DNA of 64,000 bases from assembly GCF_012927205.1 (NCBI RefSeq), contig NZ_JABBGC010000003.1, positions 620,001 to 684,000 on the forward strand, in the 5' to 3' direction. A program made the position numbers and the translations under genes. Each line of letters begins with the position of its first letter. Positions within the stretch are counted from its first letter, which is position 1. Source of the DNA: Chitinophaga fulva (GTDB lineage: Bacteria > Bacteroidota > Bacteroidia > Chitinophagales > Chitinophagaceae). This document shows positions 58,016 through 64,000 of this stretch, piece after piece. Below the pieces are notes generated by a model, which was not told where the DNA came from, did not search any database, and saw nothing but the letters and a program-made list of their open reading frames with translations.

Positions 58016-58480
58016 ATGGGTGATTCTTTTTCCAAAAAAGAAAACAGAAATAAGAAAGCGAAAGCGAAACAAGACAAGGCGCAAAGGATGAAGGAGCGCA
58101 AGCTGAATAATGACAAAGGCAAGAGCCTGGAAGACATGCTGGCTTATGTCGATGAAAACGGGAACCTCACCGATACTCCGCCAAGAGAAACCCGAAAAAC
58201 GGAAATAGATTCAAAAGATATCCTGATCGGCGCCACCCCACGGCCTCCGGAAGATCCCATCAGAACAGGGATTATTAATTTCTTCAACACCTCCAAAGGA
58301 TTTGGGTTTATTACGGATGACAAGTCCAGGGAAAGTATATTCTTTCACATTAACGACGTGTCTGAACCTATAAAGGAGAGAGACAAAGTGTCTTTTATGC
58401 GGGAGAAAAACGCCAAAGGTTTCAACGCCACTGAGGTGAAAAAGGTTGGTCCCGGAACAGGAACAAAAACTACTTTCTAA
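58016..58480 (+). CDS. Cold-shock-domain protein with Lys-rich N-terminus
   Basis: A 154-residue protein. Residues 1-40 are highly basic (MGDSFSKKENRNKKAKAKQD, then KAQRMKERKLNNDKGKSLED). The C-terminal 70 residues are a cold-shock domain with RNP1-like GIINFFNTSKGFGFITDDKS and RNP2-like ESIFFHINDVSEPIKERDKV. It probably binds RNA. The layout (basic tail plus CSD) is common in Bacteroidota. It lies downstream of the RRM gene, and both may be expressed together in the cold. Confidence 0.9.
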   Translation: MGDSFSKKENRNKKAKAKQDKAQRMKERKLNNDKGKSLEDMLAYVDENGNLTDTPPRETRKTEIDSKDILIGATPRPPEDPIRTGIINFFNTSKGFGFITDDKSRESIFFHINDVSEPIKERDKVSFMREKNAKGFNATEVKKVGPGTGTKTTF

Positions 58481-58517
58481 CCATCCGTATTTGTTGAAAT
58501 AAATCCTGAGATTACCA

Positions 58518-58575
58518 GAAGCCAGTTAACAACATTATACCGAATTTCAATGTATAAATGTTGTTATCCGGCTTC
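58518..58575. terminator. Imperfect inverted repeat between CSD and desaturase genes
   Basis: Arms of 23-24 nt (58518-58540 and 58552-58575, GAAGCC.G.TAACAACAT.. / ..ATGTTGTTA.C.GGCTTC) separated by 11 nt, between convergent genes; likely a bidirectional terminator. Confidence 0.6.
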
Positions 58576-58582
58576 CGTATTT

Positions 58583-59323
58583 TCAGGCTATCTTGGGATG
58601 ATAGGTCAGCCTGATAACCTTTAAATAAGACAATAACCTGATGACATGATATACCGGGTCTACCTCAAACCAACGCTTCCCGAAGTTTACAGAAGACGGA
58701 TGTTTATGATGGTTATTATGATAGGATTCCCCCAACATCAACACATCCACGAACAACAGGTTCATCGCTGTATTCCGTAATCTGAAATTGATATAACCAT
58801 ATTTGTGAGCAAACCAGTTAACGATTGCCCCGTGAAAAGCGCCCATTGTCACCACAATCGGCAACAACAAATACTGGTACGGACTTGTGGCAAACACAAT
58901 AAAGAACAACACATAAGCTGCCACCCATAACAACCGGGAAAGCGTACTATTAGCCCAACGGTCAAACCAGCTCCACTCCGGGAGATTTTTGGTATACTTG
59001 TCCTCCACTTCCACCCTGTTATGAAGAATCTGCTGATAGGCTGTTCTCGTGCTCCACATCATCGAAAATATATTTGACGAGTATGAAGGTGAATGCGGGT
59101 CCAGCTCAGTATCTGTATGTGCATGGTGCAACCTGTGCATCACCCCATAAGCCCGGGGGCTCATATAGGACGAACCTTGTGTGATATACGTAAAGATGAA
59201 GAAAAATCGTTCCCAGCCCTTATTCATGGTAAACGCACCATGAGCAGCATATCTATGTTGGAAAAAGGTTTGCGAGAATAATGAAAGATACCAGACGGCA
59301 CAGAAAAAGATGAATACCACCAT
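58583..59323 (-). CDS. Acyl-CoA desaturase (delta-9 type)
   Basis: A 246-residue membrane enzyme with the acyl-CoA desaturase His boxes: FFQHRYAAHGAF (HxxxxH), MHRLHHAHTDTE (HxxHH) and SYHNNHHKHPSS (HxxHH). Four hydrophobic segments surround them. It puts a double bond into saturated acyl chains using a di-iron centre, which keeps membranes fluid. It is convergent with the cold-shock protein gene, and its neighbours suggest cold adaptation. A near-palindrome (59321-59363, TCAAATATG arms) spans its start codon. Confidence 0.9.
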   Translation of the reverse strand: MVVFIFFCAVWYLSLFSQTFFQHRYAAHGAFTMNKGWERFFFIFTYITQGSSYMSPRAYGVMHRLHHAHTDTELDPHSPSYSSNIFSMMWSTRTAYQQILHNRVEVEDKYTKNLPEWSWFDRWANSTLSRLLWVAAYVLFFIVFATSPYQYLLLPIVVTMGAFHGAIVNWFAHKYGYINFRLRNTAMNLLFVDVLMLGESYHNNHHKHPSSVNFGKRWFEVDPVYHVIRLLSYLKVIRLTYHPKIA

Positions 59324-59503
59324 ATTTGAAATTTTTTAGAGCGGGAAATAAATCTCAAATATGCCGGTAGAATAGATGAAAATATAAAGCGCTATCGATG
59401 AGTAAGAGTGTAAATGTAGCCCTTTAGTTGTTAAGAAAACGGTAAATAACTATCTTCAAAAAAAACACGGTATTTACTTTTCTTTGCAGTAAAGATTAAA
59501 CAT

Positions 59504-59932
59504 ATGAAACAACTAACATTGGTAATAGGGCTATGTATAGCCAGTTTGACAGGGTTCTCACAGTCATCAAACGCTATCAACGGACAATGGCTTAACCCGG
59601 AAAAAGACGGTAAAGTAGAGATCTATGAGTCTTCCGGAAAATATTATGGCAAACTGGTATGGATGAAAGACCCTTATGAAGCAGATGGGAAAACACCACG
59701 GAAAGACATCAAGAACAAGGATGCCAAACTAAGGGAACGCCAGATTATGAACCTGGTGATACTGACCGGCTTCAAATTTGAAAAAGGGAAATGGGTAGAC
59801 GGCGAAATATACGATCCTAAAAGTGGCAAGACATACAGCAGCATTATGACACTGAAAGGAGATAAACTTGAACTCAGGGGATACATCGGCACGCCATTGT
59901 TAGGCAGAACAGCCATATTTACGCGGCCATAA
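59504..59932 (+). CDS. DUF2147 family exported protein
   Basis: A 142-residue protein with a signal peptide (MKQLTLVIGLCIASLTGFSQ). The mature part is a small beta-barrel of the DUF2147 type: INGQWLNPEKDGKVEIYESS, GKYYGKLVWMKDP, the later GGEIYDP-like WVDGEIYDPKSGKTYSSIMT and LRGYIGTPLLGRTAIFTRP. Function unknown; single gene. Confidence 0.9.
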   Translation: MKQLTLVIGLCIASLTGFSQSSNAINGQWLNPEKDGKVEIYESSGKYYGKLVWMKDPYEADGKTPRKDIKNKDAKLRERQIMNLVILTGFKFEKGKWVDGEIYDPKSGKTYSSIMTLKGDKLELRGYIGTPLLGRTAIFTRP

Positions 59933-60032
59933 TGCACCTTTGCAATTATTAACCTCCTCTGTGCCCATTTTAACCCTTTCATCCATCATCCGTATTTGTT
60001 GTTTATTTTTAACACGCTTAAATCATCACCAC

Positions 60033-61421
60033 GTGTTTTCAAAAGAAACTTATACCAACAGAAGAACCCGGCTGCAAGCTGATATGGGCAGCGGTATCAT
60101 TTTATTGCCCGGCAACGACGACAGCGGCATGAACTACCGGGACAACATTTACCCATTCCGGCAGGACAGCTCCCTCCTGTATTTTACAGGGATTGACCGG
60201 CCCGGACTGACATTTGTGCTGGACATTGATAATAACCGGGAGATATTATTTGGTAACGAAGCCACGGTGGAGGAGATCATGTGGACAGGCCCTGTGGACT
60301 CGCTGGCATCAGCTGCTGCCCGGGCAGGATTGGCAGAGGTAAGGCCACTGTCGCAGCTGGAAGATTTTCTGGCGCAGGCCGTGCAACAACAACGCCCGGT
60401 CCACTTCCTGCCACCCTACCGGCCGGAGCATACCCTGAAGCTCTCTGCCTGGCTGGATATTCCTGCGGCAGCTGTAGCACAGCGTGTATCCGTTAAGTTG
60501 ATAAAAGCGGTCATCAGCCAGCGTGCCATTAAAACGGCAGAAGAAATAGCGCAGATAGAGATCGCTGTCAATACCACCATAGACATGCAGCTCAAAGCCA
60601 TGGAGCTGGCCGCTGCGGGGGTGACAGAAACGGAGATTGCCGGTCGGCTGCAGGCCGTGGCCATCGCTGCCGGCGGTAATATATCCTTTCCCGTTATTCT
60701 TACAGCCAATGGGCAGTTTCTGCACAACCATCCGCATAAAACCGCCTTCCGCGACGGCCAACTGGTACTCTGCGACTGTGGCGCTGAAAATGCCATGCGA
60801 TATGCGGGCGACCTTACCCGTACACATCCTGTCAATAAAAAATTCAGCACCGCGCAACGGGAAGTCTACGATATCGTATACAACGCCTATAAAGCCGCTG
60901 CTGATGCCGTAAGGCCAGGCATCCGTTTTAAAGACGTCCACCTGCTGGCCTGCGAACAGATTGCAGCCGGACTGATCTCCCTCGGCCTCATGAAAGGCAA
61001 TGCCAAAGAGGCCGTGGCAGCGGGCGCACATGCCCTCTTCTTCCCCTGTGGCCTGGGTCATATGCTCGGACTGGACATTCATGACATGGAAGGTTTAGGC
61101 GAGGAATATGTAGGCTATACAGCAGCATTAAAGAAAAGTACCGACTTCGGATTAAAATCGCTCCGCCTCGGACGTGAGCTGGAAGAAGGTTTTGTGTTCA
61201 CAATAGAACCGGGTATCTACTTCAATCCCCTGCTCAATGCCGCCTGGGAGGCCGAAGGCAAACACCGGGATTTCATCTGTTATGATAAGCTGGCCGCTTA
61301 CAACAACTTCGGTGGCGTACGACTGGAAGACAACTTCCTGGTAACAGCCGCCGGCAGCCGCATTCTCGGTCGCCCCTTCGCTAAAACAGCTACCGAAATC
61401 GAAGACCTGATCGCTCAATAA
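60033..61421 (+). CDS. Xaa-Pro aminopeptidase (M24B) family protein
   Basis: A 462-residue metallopeptidase with an N-terminal aminopeptidase-P domain (SGIILLPGNDDSGMNYRDNI, then RQDSSLLYFTGIDRPGLTFV) and a C-terminal pita-bread domain. Metal ligands: Asp in LVLCDCGAE, Asp in YAGDLTRTHP, His in GLGHMLGLDIHDMEG, Glu in FTIEPGIYFN and Glu in GVRLEDNFLV. I use the GTG at 60033 (VFSKETYTNRRTRLQADMGS); the frame upstream to 59940 looks like non-coding sequence, and a TATTTTTA box lies at 60005-60012. It removes N-terminal residues before proline. Confidence 0.9.
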   Translation: MFSKETYTNRRTRLQADMGSGIILLPGNDDSGMNYRDNIYPFRQDSSLLYFTGIDRPGLTFVLDIDNNREILFGNEATVEEIMWTGPVDSLASAAARAGLAEVRPLSQLEDFLAQAVQQQRPVHFLPPYRPEHTLKLSAWLDIPAAAVAQRVSVKLIKAVISQRAIKTAEEIAQIEIAVNTTIDMQLKAMELAAAGVTETEIAGRLQAVAIAAGGNISFPVILTANGQFLHNHPHKTAFRDGQLVLCDCGAENAMRYAGDLTRTHPVNKKFSTAQREVYDIVYNAYKAAADAVRPGIRFKDVHLLACEQIAAGLISLGLMKGNAKEAVAAGAHALFFPCGLGHMLGLDIHDMEGLGEEYVGYTAALKKSTDFGLKSLRLGRELEEGFVFTIEPGIYFNPLLNAAWEAEGKHRDFICYDKLAAYNNFGGVRLEDNFLVTAAGSRILGRPFAKTATEIEDLIAQ

Positions 61422-61468
61422 ATGTCCGGGGGTACCCCCCGGGCTACTTTATAAATACACGCTTCTAC

Positions 61469-62785
61469 ATGAAAAACACCTTGTGGCTGCTGCCGCTTTT
61501 ATTACTGTTCGCCTGTAATGCAGGCAAAGAAAAGGATACCGCCAAACAGCAACTGGACCAGCTCGCACAACAGTATGTGCGCCTCGGACTGAACATCGGT
61601 CAGTATGATCCTGATTTTGTGGACGCCTACTACGGGCCGGATTCCCTGAAACCTGCATCCAAAAAAGCAGCTTTTCCGAAAGACAGCTTCCTGGCTGAAG
61701 TAGATGCACTCAAAAAATCACTGCATGACATCGCCGGTACTACCGGCAATGATACGTTGCGTGTCCGGGCCAACTGGATCACCCAGCAGCTCACCGCTTT
61801 CGGCCGGCGTATCCGTATATTCTCCGGTGAATACAAACCATTCGACGAAGAATCCAAAGAGTTGTTTGGAGCGGTGGCGCCCGTGTATCCCGAAGAACAT
61901 TACCGTTCACTCATCAATGAGCTGGACAGCCTGTTGCCCGGAAAAGGCCCCGTAGCAGCACGTTTTCAGCAACTGGCCAACCATTTCGTGATCCCGGCGG
62001 ATAAACTGGACACCGTCTTTAAAACAGCCATTGCCGAAGCGCGCAAACGCACCTTGCAGCATTATGATCTCCCTTCCACAGAAAACTTTACGCTGGAATA
62101 TGTCAGCGGTAAGCCCTGGATGGGTTACAACTGGTACAAAGGAAAGTACCAGAGCCTTATCCAGGTGAGCGCGGACCTCCGGATTTTTATTGAGAAAGCA
62201 ATAGACCTCGGTTGCCATGAAGGTTATCCCGGTCATCATGTCTATAATATGTTGCTCGAAAAAAACCTGTATCACGATAAAGGATGGACGGAGATTTCCT
62301 TATACCCGCTCTTCAGCCCTCAGTCGCTGATTGCAGAAGGCAGCGCCAACTATGGCATTGAACTGGCTTTCCCTGGTGAAGAGAAAACCACCTACACTAA
62401 AAATGTGTTGTTACCGCTGGCAGGCCTTGACACCACCGGCATCACCACCTATTTCAAAGCGCTGGACATCAAAGGCCGCCTCAATTACGCGCGCAATGAA
62501 GTAGCCAGAGGCATGCTGAATGGCTCCATGAATGATTCCACTGCTGTACAGTGGTTGCTCAACTACACCTTGCTCAACCAGGAAGCGGCGGAAAAAGGAT
62601 TACAGTTTATCCGTAAAAACCGTAGTTATGTGATCAACTATAATTACGGACAGGAGCTGATCAAAAATTATATCAATGCTAAAAGCCCTGCCGGGCAACC
62701 GGAGAAAAGATGGGATGCTTTCGGTTATTTGCTGAGCAACCAGATCACGCCGGCAGACCTGATCAAAGCAGGAGCCGCTAAATAA
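61469..62785 (+). CDS. DUF885 family lipoprotein, probable metallopeptidase
   Basis: A 438-residue lipoprotein (MKNTLWLLPLLLLFAC, lipobox LFAC). DUF885 features are the HEGYPGHHVYNM motif near residue 250, in which two His and one Glu suit a zinc site, and LIAEGSANYGIELAF downstream with a further Glu. It lies 48 bp after the aminopeptidase gene, so the two may form a peptide-use operon. The exact activity is not known. Confidence 0.85.
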   Translation: MKNTLWLLPLLLLFACNAGKEKDTAKQQLDQLAQQYVRLGLNIGQYDPDFVDAYYGPDSLKPASKKAAFPKDSFLAEVDALKKSLHDIAGTTGNDTLRVRANWITQQLTAFGRRIRIFSGEYKPFDEESKELFGAVAPVYPEEHYRSLINELDSLLPGKGPVAARFQQLANHFVIPADKLDTVFKTAIAEARKRTLQHYDLPSTENFTLEYVSGKPWMGYNWYKGKYQSLIQVSADLRIFIEKAIDLGCHEGYPGHHVYNMLLEKNLYHDKGWTEISLYPLFSPQSLIAEGSANYGIELAFPGEEKTTYTKNVLLPLAGLDTTGITTYFKALDIKGRLNYARNEVARGMLNGSMNDSTAVQWLLNYTLLNQEAAEKGLQFIRKNRSYVINYNYGQELIKNYINAKSPAGQPEKRWDAFGYLLSNQITPADLIKAGAAK

Positions 62786-62795
62786 ATTGTTTGCA

Positions 62796-62848
62796 TTATC
62801 ATATAAAACCCCTTGCAGTAACCGTCTGCAAGGGGTTTTATATGATAA
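62796..62848. terminator. Long perfect hairpin, bidirectional terminator
   Basis: Perfect 23-bp stem (62796-62818 with 62826-62848; core AAAACCCCTTGCAG / CTGCAAGGGGTTTT) and a 7-nt loop, between convergent genes. Confidence 0.9.
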
Positions 62849-62849
62849 C

Positions 62850-63788
62850 TTATTTGAGTTGCAGGGTTTGGGCCAGTTGTTTGCATTCTTTCCATAAAGC
62901 AGGCTGGTCATCATTTATATACCCTAAATAGTAAACAGCAGATTTATCATTTCCCAATATCAACAAATACACATTTTGGGAAATCCCACCCAGTTCAGCT
63001 TTCATGGTGATCTCATAAGCAGGCTTCCCCCGGATGCTTATCACTTTCTCCTCCCCGGTTTTTACGACCATTTTCGCCACTATTTGCTTCGCAAGCCCCC
63101 TGGCACAATTTTTCATGTCTTCCACACGTGGCATGGCCGGCAGCTGACCCATCGTTGTCACAAAGTTATTGACTGCATCACCTTTGCCATCTACCGTATA
63201 ATAAAAAATACCGGCAGCATTTTTATTCATTTTAAAAACAGAATGAGAAAAATCAAGGCTATAATTTTTTAAAGCGTCATAATCAAGCTCAACGGACTTA
63301 TCAACAATAGCGGTCTTTAACGCGGTGATGATCTCATCCCTGTCAACCGTATTATTTTCAGGGATTTTACATAATGCAACCATGATAAAACTATCATCGC
63401 CTGTTACTAAGTTTATTTTCTCTTCTTTTTCTTTCCTGACTTTTCCATATATGATATTTGCCTGATATCCGTTGAGCATAAAGTTTTTCTGAAAAAAGGT
63501 CACAGCCGCACGGGATTCTTTTGGAACAGGAACCATATCTTTATTCTTATCCAGTGCCCGTCCCCGTGATTCCATTAACATTATATCCGCCCCATCTGCT
63601 TTACTGATGGTGGTCCCGGAAACAGTATAGCCTTTAGGTATCACCATAAAGATCCTTGTTCCCGGTATTTGCTGATGCTCCCTGGTTTTGGATATCCTCA
63701 CTATATCTGGTATGTCGAGAGGACGGTCTAGGTTGGTACATGCGTTCAACACGAATAAAAATGCTACAAGAGATAATATTTGTTTCAT
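62850..63788 (-). CDS. Hypothetical lipoprotein, 312 aa
   Basis: From the ATG at 63788 (MKQILSLVAFLFVLNACTNL) it is a lipoprotein with lipobox LNAC (Cys17). The in-frame extension to 63863 has no signal and is not used. The mature part is soluble and of mixed alpha/beta content (TRIFMVIPKGYTVSGTTISK, VSIRGKPAYEITMKAELGGI, YLLILGNDKSAVYYLGYIND). No family is recognised. The PGTRIFMVIP...G start resembles small envelope-stress lipoproteins. It is the last gene in the window. Confidence 0.7.
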   Translation of the reverse strand: MKQILSLVAFLFVLNACTNLDRPLDIPDIVRISKTREHQQIPGTRIFMVIPKGYTVSGTTISKADGADIMLMESRGRALDKNKDMVPVPKESRAAVTFFQKNFMLNGYQANIIYGKVRKEKEEKINLVTGDDSFIMVALCKIPENNTVDRDEIITALKTAIVDKSVELDYDALKNYSLDFSHSVFKMNKNAAGIFYYTVDGKGDAVNNFVTTMGQLPAMPRVEDMKNCARGLAKQIVAKMVVKTGEEKVISIRGKPAYEITMKAELGGISQNVYLLILGNDKSAVYYLGYINDDQPALWKECKQLAQTLQLK

Positions 63789-63902
63789 AGATATATTTAG
63801 GATAGCTGTAAGATAATAAAATACAGGTTTAGCCTGTTTTTTGGAGAGAAATTTTCCATTCATTCATCTGCAAAATCATCTCTCCCAATAATAAAAGATA
63901 TT

Positions 63903-63933
63903 TTTGACTTTTATTATTCCACAACTATCTTTG
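63903..63933 (+). promoter_or_regulatory. Full Bacteroidota promoter facing out of the window
   Basis: TTTG (63903-63906), 19-nt spacer, TATCTTTG (63926-63933): exact consensus and spacing. It reads rightwards, so a gene just beyond position 64000 is expected. Confidence 0.8.
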
Positions 63934-64000
63934 TGCCGCCGATTTCTCCCAAACACCTATTCCTTTATAAAAATAAAGGACATAAATATCTTTTATTATT

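Noticed and set aside
58518..58575. Insertion-sequence terminal repeat
   Set aside because: Arms are adjacent with an 11-nt loop between convergent genes and there is no transposase; a terminator explains it.

Overview
The window looks like a chromosomal segment of a Bacteroidota bacterium, most likely Chitinophagaceae and probably Chitinophaga. The reasons are the Bacteroidota-type promoter boxes (TAnnTTTG at about -7, twice with an upstream TTTG exactly 19 nt away), a SusC/SusD pair, many DUF families typical of the phylum, TolC-free small lipoproteins, and class I lanthipeptide precursors with Lys-rich MKKK leaders. No tRNA, rRNA, CRISPR array, transposase or phage gene was seen.

Region 1 (1-6534, minus strand) is a class I lanthipeptide cluster. 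Eight consecutive precursor genes (three of them under 60 codons) are followed by a LanC cyclase, a full-length LanB dehydratase and, at the window edge, the first 27 codons of a C39-peptidase ABC transporter. The first and last precursor genes share a GC-rich leader element. A ninth, orphan precursor-like gene lies 43 kb away at 49655-49825.

Region 2 (6.7-13.1 kb) holds a fatty acid desaturase, a small exported protein, a DUF998/lipocalin-like pair next to an AraC regulator, and an S9 prolyl oligopeptidase. The small exported protein and the peptidase share a near-duplicate 53-bp promoter region. Region 3 (13.1-25.3 kb) is a catabolic operon: SusC, SusD, GH20 hexosaminidase, GntP permease, RidA, PfkB sugar kinase and M19 dipeptidase-like hydrolase, with a divergent DeoR regulator. 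It is consistent with uptake and breakdown of an amino-sugar glycan, perhaps its aldonic acid.

Region 4 (25.3-26.1 kb) is non-coding and repeat-rich: two inverted REP-like palindromes, an 87-bp tandem repeat, and repeated TGACAA motifs before the leu operon. Region 5 (26.1-30.8 kb) is leuCDAB, closed by a strong terminator. Region 6 (30.9-43.5 kb) is accessory: SRPBCC protein, ECF sigma factor, MFS efflux, ArsR-rhodanese/AraC/thioredoxin genes, a His-rich microlipoprotein, a block of hypothetical genes, a WG-Sel1 repeat protein, an HxlR/hydrolase divergent pair and a GNAT.

Region 7 (43.7-64 kb) mixes single genes and small operons: S8 protease lipoprotein, GNATs, methyltransferase, AAA ATPase/YggS, Crp/Fnr regulator, RidA-like protein, secreted LRR protein, LytS/LytR-type two-component system, DUF4395/class V aminotransferase pair, RRM and cold-shock proteins, acyl-CoA desaturase, Xaa-Pro aminopeptidase, DUF885 lipoprotein and a terminal lipoprotein. 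Most convergent gene pairs are separated by clear bidirectional hairpins.
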